The position numbers were made by a program, and so were the translations under genes. Source: Fragum whitleyi (lineage: Eukaryota; Mollusca; Bivalvia; Cardiida; Cardiidae). From it: 64,000 bases of DNA. Position 1 is the stretch's first letter. Every line of letters starts with the position of its first letter. Below are positions 54,142-64,000 of this stretch, in pieces. The notes beneath the pieces are model-generated. The model had not been told where the DNA came from. It did no database searches and saw only the letters and a list, made by a program, of their open reading frames with translations. The stretch spans positions 90,686,632 through 90,750,631 of the forward strand of contig OX411544.1 in the NCBI GenBank assembly GCA_948146395.1. The letters are read 5' to 3'.

Positions 54142-55443
54142 TTAAGGTAACTGTGGCCAGATAATATTGTCAAATTTTCGACTTTATTAAAATCTCACAA
54201 TAAGTGCTGAGATTTATATTTGAAATACGGGCATTAGCTTACACGCAGTGAAAAGGGTCCGACCCTTGCTCATTTGACGTCGTGACGTCTTTAAGGGGCC
54301 GACCCCTTTTAAACCCGCCAAAATAAGAATTTGCAAATATTTTCTGAATTAATTGGCCGATTTTTACGAATAAAGTTTCATTTAGAAAGTCCAAGAACGC
54401 CTGAGCTAGTCATTCAATTTATGTGCCCATTCAAATAGAAAAACAGGCCCGAAAACGCTATCTACTTCGTGAATTTTAAGATTGGACGTTCCTTTTTTCA
54501 AAATATTTTTTCTTAATAAATAGAAATTTCTCAAAATTTTGCCCAGTGACCTATGCTAATATTTTGTTATTTTGAAGCTAAAATAATGTGCATTGCTTTA
54601 ATCAAATAAAAATGATATGCCTTCGGCTTAAATTTTTTATTAAATTCGATTTTATGAAGTTGCTGCAACATTTTTCGTCGAATTCGACATCGCACCAAAA
54701 CCATCGGTAATATGCTTATTTGAAGCCAATCTTCGTGCAATAAGGTATCTTAAAACATTTGAAATTAAGGTTTGTTGTAAAACATAGGCTTCAGAAGTAT
54801 TAAATCTGAAAGTGATTTTTATAAATACAAAAATTGACTTAATTTTTCATCCGTTTAAAAAGACAGCTTTTGTGAACAATTGACGCGACGTTGAAATATC
54901 ATTTGATTTGCGATATCATCGCGGAATCGAATTTAACAAAAAATCTAACCCGAAGACACATGGTTTTAATTTCAAAAATCCTCAGCAGAATGGTTTAGCA
55001 GCAACATATCTAAATTTCAGCGTAGGTCACCGGACAAATTTTCGAGTAAAAAGGCAATATTTTCAGTAACTGTACTCGAAAACAGCAACGCAGAAGGAAT
55101 TATTATTTAATACGTTACACTTAATTGTATTCCTTACAAATATATATTCATATCAATCAAAACATAACATTGGGCGTCTTTATACGAAGCAAATGGCGTT
55201 TTCGGGATAAAAATCGGTTCATTATTTCCAAAAATAATGAACAATTACTAAATTTGGTCCCTATTAAAGGGGCCGGTCCCTTGATGACGTCATGACGTCA
55301 AGTCTACGTCATGCAATACCTTTTTATGACCGAAATATGAAAGCTGGTACTTCAAAGTTAAGTTTTATCGCATATGGCATGATTTGCAGACAGTTTAAAA
55401 TTTGGACCTAAAATTGCCCTCTATGTGTCCGCAGTTACCTTAA
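54142..55443 (-). mobile_element. 1.3 kb TTAA-flanked DNA transposon, copy B (inverted)
   Basis: Reverse-oriented counterpart of 18714-19989, similar along its whole length. Ends 'ttaaggtaactgtggccag' and 'gtgtccgcagttaccttaa'. Contains 'gatgacgtcatgacgtcaag'. No transposase frame. Confidence 0.8.
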
Positions 55444-55639
55444 AGAGGTTGAAGACAACAATTTGATGCAAATGGTGCTCACTTTGGGAAAATACAGGGT
55501 TGTGGAATTCTCATGCCTGACTTGTCAGACATAAATTTTTCTACTTGCAGTACTTTTTCCTATGCCACTCATCCATGGTCAAGTCAATTCCAGGGCAAAT
55601 CTCAGTATACTGATAAGCAGATCTAAGAGATTGATTGTC

Positions 55640-55720
55640 AATGTTATATCAAAGGGTAGAAAACAGCATTTTAATGAAGAAAATACTGGAAACCAGCATT
55701 TTCTTCTTTAAATATCAATG
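55640..55720. repeat. Hairpin 'gaaaatactgg'
   Basis: 'ttttaatgaagaaaatactg' against 'cagcattttcttctttaaa', related to 41740-41798. Confidence 0.55.
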
Positions 55721-55999
55721 TCATTGCCAAATTGATTGATTACTTTTGTTGCTGACAAGATCTCTTTGATGCTAGACAAGTAGACAAGTACTTTTCCGGG
55801 ACAAGTTGATAAAATCTGTATTTCCTCATCCCTGAAATAGGAGCAAAAAGGATTTAAAAGCATTGTCGCTTCCTCTACCCAATTTCTCTTGTAAAGATTG
55901 TGAAAAGAGAAGAAACGGCTTGTTTAAAGAATATATCCTTAGGCTGGTCCAAAATGAAAATGTTGCAGTAAACAATGAAAGGAATCCCTCTTTTTTGGT

Positions 56000-56080
56000 T
56001 GAAAATATTGTGAGAAAGGAGAAATTGCTTAATTCAAGCAATCTCTCTTCTTTTCCTCAATATTTTTTCTCAACTATAAA
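56000..56080. mobile_element. Foldback 'gaagaaattgctt', copy 3
   Basis: 'gaaaatattgtgagaaagga' and 'ttttcctcaatattttttc' outside, 'gaaattgctt'/'aagcaatctc' inside. Confidence 0.6.
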
Positions 56081-56639
56081 TCACAGGGATTTGAAATCAA
56101 GTGCATGGACAGAAAAGGTCTATATTCTATATGGGCTTACAAAAAATTTTCACCTACCCCTTGATGTGAAACTGTTAAAAGTACTCAGAGTACATTTCCA
56201 TTTATTAATCGTCGCTACTGTAGCATAAGCCCATATCAAGTATGGCCTCAGAAGATAGTATGTTGTTATAGGAGTTAGTGCAAGGTCACAAGAAGAAACT
56301 ACTACTAAATCTGCCAAGGTTTTTTAACATGCTCAATGTAATGCACTGCCACACAGAGCTTAAAGTCTCATCAACAAGACAAAAAGTTTGTTAGTGTACC
56401 AGCCCTGGAAATCAAACTCACAGTATCGACCTTCAATTGTTTTGAAGTCAACGTAGTCCACAGACTGAGCTAAAGGGGCCGACTTCATACACAGATTCAA
56501 TTATGACTTGTTTTGTTATGGTGTTTTTATTCTTGAAATGTTAGAACAGATAATTATTGAGTTAAAACAGAGATGCATTTTTAGTATTTTTGATTTTGAT
56601 TAAAAGTATGAATTTTTTACACTGTCTTATGATGTATTT

Positions 56640-56848
56640 AATCGATTGAACCCAGAATATTCCTGTTTTGACAGGAGGTATAGACAACAATCAGCCTGCA
56701 CATATGTGCACCACCTGACTTTCTTTGTGTAAACCAGAAAATATTTTGAAGATGTTAACAAACCAATTTTAAGTGCATACACTACTTTTCAGCACTTTGA
56801 TTTTACTACAATTTTGTCAAAGTTTTTATTCAGCATGACAAGGGTTAA
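56640..56848 (+). mobile_element. piggyBac-like MITE, copy 4, left end lost
   Basis: 'gaacccagaatattcctgtt' through 'cagcatgacaagggttaa'. Confidence 0.65.
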
Positions 56849-56999
56849 GTACAAGACTAGACAACATAAAAAGAACATTCTCTTCTCATGCTGTTTACAA
56901 AGCCAATGGAGACAGGAAAGACTAAGATTAACCTGCACAGATGTGCAGTCTGATCTAAGTCTGCACTGCCTGCTTTCTTTCTAATTATTTTTGGCATAA

Positions 57000-57265
57000 A
57001 TGATAACTTGAAATGTCCCAACAACCTTGTTAGGGTGCCTGCGCTTGGCTATTGGGTGCTAGATAGTGCATAAAAAATCTAAGTCAGAAAAGGAGCATAA
57101 TGTGCACATAGTGCAACTAGAGTTACCGTCCTTGATAGTACAAGTTGCTCTTTTGATAACGAACATGTGTGTTGAGTTTCAAGTGAATGCCCTGTGTAGA
57201 ACCAGAGATTTCACAAAATATCAAAGTTTTCGCATGAAAATTATGACAATGAAGAGGTTATAGAT
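57000..57265 (+). repeat. Dispersed repeat shared with 60600-60790
   Basis: 'aggagcataatgtgcacata', 'gatagtacaagttgctcttt' and 'gaacatgtgtgttgagtttc' parallel 'gggcataatttgcagaaaat', 'gatagtaaaggtgtctcttt' and 'gaacatgtgtgccaagtttc' in the second copy. Likely a monomer of a HINE-like family without preserved ends. Confidence 0.55.
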
Positions 57266-57784
57266 TTTCTCCATAAATAGCTGAGCGAAACATTGGCAAT
57301 TTCTTTAAAATGAAATTTAGATTAAGATGAATAAAGCTCAAAAGATGATAGATTTCTTGAAATGATTGTCTTTCAATGTAGATTGTGGTAAATGAAGTAA
57401 TTTCTTCATTTTCTACTTTGTTGTTGAGGCCGCTTACAGCAAGTGGGACTTTTTAGTTACTACTACACTTTCATAGATGTACATCAATACATCTATCAAT
57501 CACTCTCGATTTGTCTGGACCATAATTCATGAACTATATTATATTAATGCATTTCGAAGTAATTCTATTTAATCCCTTTTCCTCGATGATTAAATGTGCT
57601 GAATATATCATTTTCCCTGAAAGGTTTAGGTCAAATTTTAAGACAAAATCAAATTTTGTATTGTTTAAAACTTATAAATTCAACATCTAAGAATGGATTT
57701 TCCATTTTTGAATTGGAATACCAACTGGATCAATTAATGCCGCAGGTTATATTTTAAGGTCACATTAAGGTAATATTCTTGGTG
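57266..57784. other. Non-coding, nothing recognised
   Basis: No exon, RNA gene or element border seen. Confidence 0.4.
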
Positions 57785-58536
57785 CAAAAGCACATCCAGC
57801 CAGCCAGCTATTCTCATGGCATTGTGTGTCATGTGTCCCTCTGTTTGTGCATAAAAAAAATCTTTTCTTTAGACATCTTCTCAATCCAAACCATAAGGCC
57901 AATTTCAACAAACTTGAAAGGAATATACCTTGGGTAACCCTCTTTCAAAGTTGTTCAAGACATTTTGATTGACCCCAAAATAAGAGGGTAGCAGAGTGGG
58001 CTTATTTTCATTTTAACGAATATGAATTAAATAAGTGTGAAAGTGATTTGAGTGAATAAGTAAAGTTCTCCTCCATTTTTAGCTTGGCTGTTTTTGGAGA
58101 AAACCTGAGGTATTGCTATAGCCTTGGTGTTATAGAGGTGCGAAAACTGACATTTTGTGATATCTCCGATTCAACTGAGAGTATTCACTTGAAACATGGC
58201 AGAAATGTTTACCATCGAAAAAACAACCTAACTTATCTCTCTAGGTATTTCTCTAGATGCATTTTGTGCAAATTATGCCCCTTTTATACTTAAATTTTCA
58301 TTCACCATCTAGCAAGATCAACCAACATCCAGCAATGCTCTTGTATAAAATATATTAGTTATGCATGTACATAGAAATCATTCCTGATAACCAGAAAAAT
58401 ATTCATGGAGCAAGTCAGAATTCCTTCTAAATGCTGGCAATTTCAGGACCATCAGTTATTTCAATTTTATTCTGAAAATCTCTTTTTCAAATTTGGTGAT
58501 TTTAAAGCCAGTGGAGAGGTATAGGCCCTCTTGTTC
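57785..58536 (+). mobile_element. HINE remnant
   Basis: Monomer remnants 'cttctcaatccaaaccataa', 'tacctTgggtaaccctct' type and 'ttgattgaccccaaaataag'; right end 'ggtataggccct' then CTTGTT. Confidence 0.5.
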
Positions 58537-58710
58537 CAGCTTTTATCATCATAGCCATAAAAAATCCATTTCAAGTTTGAACGGGTGAAATATGTTCTTG
58601 AAGAGATCAAGTTGTTTCTTCTTATCCTATAGCTGAGAATTAATTAATCCCTGGCCCTGCCCTTTGTCCTTCATCATAGCAGACAATTAAAGATATTTAA
58701 AAGTTAATTA

Positions 58711-58960
58711 TATCCCCACCTATGAAGTAGAGGGGAGTATATTGGTTTCATCCCATATGTCCATCCGACATTTGTCGTTTCCGAATTCTAACTCGAAAGC
58801 TGAGAGATCTAAAATCATAAAACACAATTGTAGCCCATGACCCAAGGAAGTGCCCTATTGTTTTGGGGTCATTTAGGCCAAGGTCACAGTTGAACTTTGT
58901 CTGAAAACAGCTTATGGAACAAAGCCTTGGTGCGGATCTTGGTCCACTTCGCGACAGATC
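58711..58960 (+). mobile_element. HINE-like left part, 'tatccccacctatgaagtag' type
   Basis: 'tatatccccacctatgaagt' / 'aggggagtata' stem-loop, then 'catcccatatgtccatccg' and 'ctaactcgaaagctgagaga'. Parallel to 49558-49845; right end not found. Confidence 0.45.
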
Positions 58961-59105
58961 TAGTTTTCAGCAAAAAAGATTGTCCAGACCTAAAACTAAC
59001 GGCTGATTGTTGGTGGTCAATCTAAATTCTGCAAGTTACAATGTTAAAGTTGTTCATTCATGAAAATCTATGAAAGAGAATGGTGGAGGCCAAAAGATTT
59101 CCAGA

Positions 59106-59271
59106 TATTATGGAAGTGGACCCGTAATAGTTCAGCAACATTTTGAAACTTGTATCTTTCACAATGTTAACAGAGGTTTCCTAATGAAAATCATTAGGAA
59201 ACCTTGGTTAACACTGTTAAAGTTCATTACTTTTGAAAAAGTTGTGGATCTATTATGGGTCCACCACCTTA
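59106..59271. mobile_element. Foldback 'gtggacccataatag', copy 2
   Basis: 'aagtggacccgtaatagttc' and 'ctattatgggtccaccac' outside; 'ggtttcctaatgaaaatcat'/'taggaaacc' at the centre. Confidence 0.75.
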
Positions 59272-59399
59272 ATGTGTAATTTGATTTGTCAAGTAAAATA
59301 TATTGATTGACAGCAGCATTATGTTAATTACCAGTGTCAACAGGGATATCATTGGTTTGGATTTCGTCGAAAAAACTTCGATATTTTGCAATATCCCTG

Positions 59400-59602
59400 T
59401 AATTCCCTTTCCGTGCTGAACCTAAAATATTTCTGTATTGGCAGGAGGTTGAGACAAAGATCAATCTGCACATATGTGCAGTCTGATCTTAGTTTACACC
59501 ACCTTTTCTTCCTATTCAAACTGGAAAAGTTTATGAATATTTTTTCAGCAGTTTGATTTTTAAGCAATTTTTTTCAAAAGTTTTATTCAGTATGACAAGG
59601 TC
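59400..59602 (+). mobile_element. piggyBac-like MITE, copy 5, left end decayed
   Basis: 'gtgctgaacctaaaatattt', centre 'ctgcacatatgtgcagtctg', right 'cagtatgacaagg'. Confidence 0.6.
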
Positions 59603-59849
59603 TCACTTGAAACTAATATTATAACATCATGGCGTAAGACAGAAAAATGAAAAAGAAGAATTATATATATCTATATACTCATATGTCATGTGCTTTACTG
59701 TGTACACAAATAGCTCCAACCATTTATGATGCCAAAAGTCATCTTTAGTGGGAGCGTTGACGTTTTGCCATTGTATGCTAAATGACGCTCTTTGTTTTCT
59801 GTCAAATTCTCCCAACATCAATATCATAACTTATTAATTGATTCTACAT

Positions 59850-59985
59850 CCTAAACAATGAATAAAGTCTGATGGGGGGAAGGAGTTAGATGAAAAGCAA
59901 AATCCTCAGGCTCCTCCCTCCGATTTTACCTCTTGCATATAGCTCCTCCTCCATCAGACTTTATTCATGGACACATGAATGCAAA
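59850..59985. repeat. Hairpin 'aataaagtctgatgg'
   Basis: 'aatgaataaagtctgatggg' pairs with 'ccatcagactttattcatgg'; inner arms are purine-rich and pyrimidine-rich. Short relative at 15345-15400. Confidence 0.7.
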
Positions 59986-60221
59986 AATTAAATTATTTCA
60001 TGAATAGATCAAAACAGTCATCTTTACCTACCACCAAAACTCAACACTAAGGGGGCCTTGAGTCTAGGACCCTTTATTTCCGACGTAGGACTCTTTAAAT
60101 TTTGCAATTTAAGAGTCCAAACAAGGAGGGTATTTCTTAGTTAATTTTGTAAGAATTATATCTCTTTTGCGCTTACATTTATCGCCAACCTATCCAACAG
60201 ACCAGCCCTGCATTCAGGGTG

Positions 60222-60320
60222 ATAAAATGGTGCAAAGTTTTTGCAAATTATACCCTGCTTTGCACTTGCGTGCAAAGTAGGGTAAAAATGGCAAACAGTT
60301 GGTTCTGTTTTGTCATCCTG
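60222..60320. mobile_element. Foldback 'tgcaaagcagggta', copy 2
   Basis: 'ttgcaaattataccctgctt' and 'aagtagggtaaaaatggcaa' pair; matches 48868-48965 including 'ctgttttgtcatcctgaac'. Confidence 0.65.
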
Positions 60321-60444
60321 AACACAGGGAAGAGCATGGCTGCTTGTTGGATGAATAAACAGGATGTATCTTGTCATCAATGTTTTGTCAAGTGCAGCTG
60401 TTAGCAACATGACAAATTTGAACCTTGTCTGAATCTCTATAACA

Positions 60445-60450
60445 TTTATT
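60445..60450 (-). promoter_or_regulatory. DTD2: Candidate DTD2 polyadenylation signal
   Basis: AATAAA on the minus strand about 420 bp after the DTD2 stop codon. Confidence 0.35.
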
Positions 60451-60599
60451 AAACCTCATTAAGACAAAGGAAAAATATTTAATTAATAGGCAAGTTTTCA
60501 ATAGATATACACTCAGAAAAATATCTGAAGGTAAATTATCAAGAGCACCACCTACAGAAGCCCATGCGCAGATGGTAGATGCTGGATACCAGATAAATT

Positions 60600-60790
60600 G
60601 AAGTAAAAGGGGGCATAATTTGCAGAAAATGCACCTAGAGTTAACCCTATTGATAGTAAAGGTGTCTCTTTTGATAGTGAACATGTGTGCCAAGTTTCGT
60701 GCAAATGCCTTCAGGAGACCCAGAGATATCTCAAAATGTCATAGTTTTTGCATGACGACAATGACAACAACACAAAGGCTATTGCAAAAC
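60600..60790 (+). repeat. Second copy of the 57000 repeat, in DTD2 3' flank
   Basis: See 57000-57265. It lies on the strand opposite DTD2, so the 3' UTR would carry its antisense. Confidence 0.5.
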
Positions 60791-60871
60791 CTCAGGTTTT
60801 CTCCAAAAACAACCAAGCTAAAAATTGGGACGGATGGAATTCATTTGAAACTACAGTATAATGCTCATTAT

Positions 60872-61197
60872 TTAAAATTCTATCAAATGTGTATAAGGTC
60901 CATTTGTTTCTGTAGAAAACACTTGTCTATTACCATAGGTCCCATATTTTACACAAGTCTGTTTTTCCCTACTCTTCTCACTCTTTGCCACTGTCTCTTC
61001 ACACAGCTGTATAAACTTGGTATACAAATCCAGACCAGTCTCTTTGTTAATATTTCTGTGGTATTGCATACTCTTCCCCTTCAATGTACCTCCCAGTGTG
61101 GCTTGAGGAATGATTAAAATGTCACCAGGAAGCTCTAAAATGGACACCCTCTTCCCTTCTTCAGTCTCACTGAGTCTTGCTCCTAGTATAGTTTTTA
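60872..61197 (-). CDS. DTD2: DTD2 last exon
   Basis: The acceptor on the minus strand is 'cttatatttgatgtag|taaaaac'; stop TAA at 60874-60872. Encodes 108 residues with the PQATLGG and [10 protein letters not shown] motifs. Confidence 0.92.
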
Positions 61198-62559
61198 CTA
61201 CATCAAATATAAGAAAAATATATAGAGGAGAATTGTTTGTTTCAGTGTAAGATCGATTTATATTTCATTGAGTGAATAACAAAATCTATATTTTCATGAG
61301 GGGCGGAGATAATGGATATTTACAATGAAAAAAGTGACCTTGAACTTTGATCTTTTGTCAAGTGCTGTTTGTAACAAGCAGCATTTTAGCTTAGCTAAGT
61401 TGTCTGTGGACAACTCTTGTTTAACCGAATTATTACCCTGTAGTGAAATATTCTTAAACAAACAGACTTTAAACTGATGGCACCTCATTTGTCACATCCA
61501 TAAGAGATGAATATAATACGTTATTAGTGTTTTGTATGAGAAAAAATATCTAATGAGGTTGGGAGAATTGAAAATTGTCGAGGCTCGGCCGAGACAATTA
61601 TCAATTCTCACATCCGAGTTAGATATTTTTTCTTACAATACACTTTGTATGTATTATATTTATCTTATAACCTCTATTAGTCTTCTTTTTGTCTATGTTT
61701 CTAACTGAAATGCAAATTTCTAAAAATAACTGCATTATATTATTGTTCTTAAATAACTATGTGATATCATAAAAAATATCACATATATAGTTGAATAGTT
61801 ATAAGATAAATCCTTGTCTTCACATGTGTACGATCACTCTATATATGACATCGTATAATGTACTTTATCAAACTATTTCTGTCATCTTTGTGTTCAAAAA
61901 TTTGTTTCAACATCAAAACTTGTTATTGTGGGAAAAAGAAATGGTAACTCAATTTTCTTTGATTCAAGCTGATCTAAATCTCGTCTACAATAGGACAGTT
62001 ACATGTATTACTGTATTTCTCCTAATAAACGCTCCAGGCTATACATAACATGGTCAGGGAGCCTTTATCTAATATGCATTTTCTGATTTAAAAAAATCAT
62101 TAAAATTGAAGTCTTTTAGGCCCTTTTTCCTTTACTTTGAGGTGAATTTCTTCTATACATGATTGTTTAGAGGAAATTCATCTCAAATTAGAGAAGTCTC
62201 AAAAAGTTCCTAATATTTAAGCATTTGAAGTGGGTGCTACTATTAGGGAGGGTGCTATTATTAGAGGAAATACGGTAAGCTAACCAAGGCTTGCTGAAAA
62301 CCATTTCTGTTCAAGATTTGAATAAGATCAGCTTGTCTATAAAAATCTCATCACAGATCCCATATATGGATATACTGCAGCAACTACCATCAATTTCAAT
62401 CATAGTGGAAATTGTCCGTAATATAATCTATTCAATTTGAATTTTCTAAAACTTTGGACTTTGAAAATGAGTCAATAATTTGTACATACCCATTTTATCA
62501 AGCATACACTCATCAGCTTCTTTCAAAAAACACAGGTAAATAATCAAACCTGTCTTTAT
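60872..62559 (-). CDS. DTD2: D-aminoacyl-tRNA deacylase 2 (ATD/DTD2), 5'-partial
   Basis: DTD2, also called animal-specific tRNA deacylase, removes wrongly attached amino acids (L-Ala on tRNA-Thr; D-amino acids) after synthetase error, in the cytosol. Two exons are visible, 62559-62490 and 61197-60872, joined through a split Val codon (g|ta), encoding the last 131 or so residues. Seen: [40 protein letters not shown], the signature PQATLGG and the C-terminal YGNRQVF...[18 protein letters not shown] with NGP near the C-terminus marks DTD2, not DTD1 (which has SQFTL). The first exon, with the N-terminal strand and first 35-40 residues, was not found between 62560 and 64000 and probably lies beyond the window. 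The intron holds a foldback A fragment and a 269 bp MITE. Confidence 0.9.
61228..61310. mobile_element. Foldback MITE family A fragment in DTD2 intron
   Basis: 'taagatcgatttatatttca' left arm and 'gaggggcggagat' centre only; the right arm is lost. Confidence 0.6.
61534..61645. repeat. Palindrome with 'ggctcggcc' centre
   Basis: 'gagaaaaaatatctaatgag' against 'gagttagatattttttctta'; inner 'gaattgaaaattgtcgaggc' against 'gagacaattatcaattc'. Confidence 0.8.
62009..62277. mobile_element. 269 bp MITE with 'tactgtatttcctctaata' ends
   Basis: Starts 'tactgtatttctcctaataa' and ends 'ttattagaggaaatacggta'; sub-terminal 'gaggtgaatttcttctatac'/'aggaaattcatctcaaatta' also pair. TA borders. Confidence 0.75.
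62490..62559 (-). CDS. DTD2: DTD2 internal exon
   Basis: 70 nt, acceptor 'gtttttaatttcag|ata', donor 'aaaatgg|gtatgt'. Too short to appear as a long open frame. Encodes [20 protein letters not shown] and DKM plus one base; the phase fits the next exon. Confidence 0.88.
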
Positions 62560-62586
62560 CTGAAATTAAAAACAGTCGGACTTTAT

Positions 62587-62935
62587 TTAACCCTTGTCAT
62601 GCTAAACCATCAACCCAGAATATTTTCTTTTTAATAGGAGACATTGACAAAGATCAGCCTGCACAATTTATTCTTTTGCAATGAAAAAAAAATAGAAATT
62701 ACCTACCAGGACTGTAAATGTAACCCGCAACCCCTGGACCTCTGTGTCCCAAAGAGAATGCTCAACCACATCACTTTAAAAGCTAGCTTGTACTGCGAGG
62801 CAGTACAAACACCCCTTATAGTCAACCTGGCTGCACAAATATATATTGACTCATGAAAAGTACATCCAGTGCTTTCAGTTCTTTGATTTAAAGAAATTGC
62901 AAGATTTATTTTTTTTTTCATCAAAGGGATTAAGT
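62587..62935 (+). mobile_element. piggyBac-like MITE, copy 6, with internal insertion
   Basis: 'ttaacccttgtcatgctaaa' start and 'gatcagcctgcaca'; then about 150 bp of unrelated sequence before 'cagtgctttcagttctttga', the usual right half. The right end is decayed ('catcaaagggattaag'). Confidence 0.55.
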
Positions 62936-63111
62936 ACTACAAATAAAGGATATAATTAAACATTTTTGGGTCAAGCCTTTGGTATGAGCTTACCCCATTA
63001 TTCCCTGTATTCTATCACTTGATCCAAAATCTACCACAACCAAGTACTCTCAATATTCATCTAAAGTAGAGTTTACAAATGTTTGTTTGCATAAGAAATT
63101 GTATGTCACAG
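62936..63111. other. Non-coding gap, no DTD2 first exon found
   Basis: I looked on the minus strand for the expected N-terminal exon and saw none with DTD2 features. Confidence 0.4.
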
Positions 63112-63180
63112 ACCGACTCAGTAGCCTAGTGATATAGGTGCTGGACTCTTGACCTGGAGGTCTGTGGTTTAAAACAACAC
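63112..63180 (+). other. tRNA-like sequence, probably a SINE head
   Basis: 'ctcagtagcctagtgatata' (A-box-like) and 'aggtctgtggtttaaaac' (poor B box). The acceptor stem does not close. Confidence 0.35.
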
Positions 63181-63355
63181 CATTGCTGGACCCAGCAGTA
63201 GCATTGGTTAGCAGCGAGTGTAAGTCTTTGGGATGTGAAAAGATTTCTTTTGTTCACAAAAGTAGTGACATGCCTTGGGAATTTTCATGTTGTTCATACC
63301 TTCAAACCTTTATTTTTTCGCGCTCTAAAATTGGACGAAAGTTCATGATGGTCCT

Positions 63356-64000
63356 TTTTAGCTCGACTATTCGAAGAATAGGGGGGCTATTCCAGTCACC
63401 CGGGCGTCGGCGTCGGCGTCGGCGTAATGCTTTGGTTAAGTTTTTACGTGCAAGTGTTTAAAATCTCTGTTTCTATTAAAGCTATTGCTTAGAAACTTTG
63501 CACATGCTTCTGTGACCATAATATCAGCATCTAGACAAAGATTCATTACTCTTATATTGAATTAAATGGAATTTTAACCCTTTTCGGACTTAGAAATCTT
63601 GGTTAAGTTTTTACGTGCAAATGTTGTTTATCCGTAATATTTCTGTTTCTATTAAAGCTATTGCTTTGAAACTTTACACATGCTTCTGTGGCCATATTAA
63701 CAGCATCTAGACAAAGATTCATCACTCTGATATTGAATTTAATGGAATTTTAACCCTTTTCAGACTTAGAAATCTTGGTTAAGTTTTTACGTGCAAATGT
63801 TGTTTATTTGTAATAATTCTGTTTCTATAAAAGCTATTGCTTTGAAACTTTACACATGCTTCTGTAGCCATAATATCAGCATCTTGACAAAGATTCATTA
63901 CTCTTGTGTAGAATTTAGTGGAATTTTAACCCTTTTCGGACTTTAGTAATTCTTGGTTAAGTTTTTACGTGCAAATGTTGTATTTCCGTAATATCTCTAT
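63356..64000 (+). mobile_element. HINE-like element, 175 bp monomers, runs off window
   Basis: Left stem-loop 'gctcgactattcgaagaata'/'ggggggct', a 'gtcggcgtcggcgtcggcg' microsatellite, then four monomer starts ('ttggttaagtttttacgtgc' near 63432, 63600, 63775 and 63953). It has the same plan as the other HINEs with a fourth, unrelated monomer. Confidence 0.75.

Noticed and set aside
55863..56228. 121 aa gene
   Set aside because: Runs through a foldback hairpin; no family features, no splice-site or promoter support.
60620..61117. 165 aa plus-strand gene
   Set aside because: Combines a dispersed repeat (60600-60790) with the antisense of the DTD2 last exon.
62703..62924. First exon of DTD2
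   Set aside because: The frame has no DTD2 N-terminal features and overlaps a decayed MITE; no donor in phase with the 62559 exon.

Overview
This is animal nuclear DNA. It is AT-rich, has long introns with GT-AG splice sites, and is packed with short interspersed elements, foldback elements, MITEs and tandem-repeat mobile elements. The repeat types (HINE/pearl-like elements with 145-175 bp monomers beginning 'agctcacctgagc', and a tRNA-headed SINE) and the protein sequences point to a lophotrochozoan, most likely a bivalve mollusc. That assignment is inference; no species is claimed.

Four host genes are recognisable. (1) 5980-8303 (+): the last two exons of a DEG/ENaC-family sodium channel, including the C-terminal part of TM1, the cysteine-rich ectodomain and TM2 with a G-A-S selectivity filter; the N-terminal exon was not found. 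(2) 11308-13554 (-): a two-exon coiled-coil plus NHL beta-propeller protein of TRIM2/3/71-like type with no RING or B-box in the window. (3) 29612-53248 (+): a complete 13-exon gene for serine/threonine protein phosphatase 5 (PP5/PPP5C). All splice phases agree, giving 503 residues with three TPRs, an intact PPP catalytic core and a C-terminal tail. (4) 60872-62559 (-): the last two exons of DTD2 (animal-specific tRNA deacylase), whose 5' end probably lies beyond position 64000. No functional tRNA or rRNA gene was found.

Layout: 1-5979 is repeats with decayed coding fragments; 5980-8303 the channel; 8304-11303 MITEs, a foldback and a SINE; 11308-13554 the NHL gene; 13555-22100 foldbacks, a HINE and a 1.3 kb TTAA-flanked transposon; 22100-25950 a dead non-LTR retrotransposon broken by a HINE and a SINE; 26443-29057 a 2.6 kb element with iterated terminal repeats; 29383-53248 PP5 with introns full of mobile elements; 53250-60870 more MITEs and HINEs; 60872-62559 DTD2; 63356-64000 the start of another tandem-repeat element.

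The neighbouring genes share no obvious pathway: ion channel, NHL scaffold, Hsp90-linked phosphatase, tRNA proofreading. The most notable structure is how mobile elements have shaped the genes. One HINE end lies 9-10 bp before the PP5 exon 12 splice acceptor. The start of the channel's last exon and the end of PP5 exon 9 each have a partial duplicate beside mobile DNA. A long foldback abuts the PP5 start codon. At least a dozen tandem-repeat elements of unrelated sequence share one modular plan ending in a hairpin plus CTTGTT.
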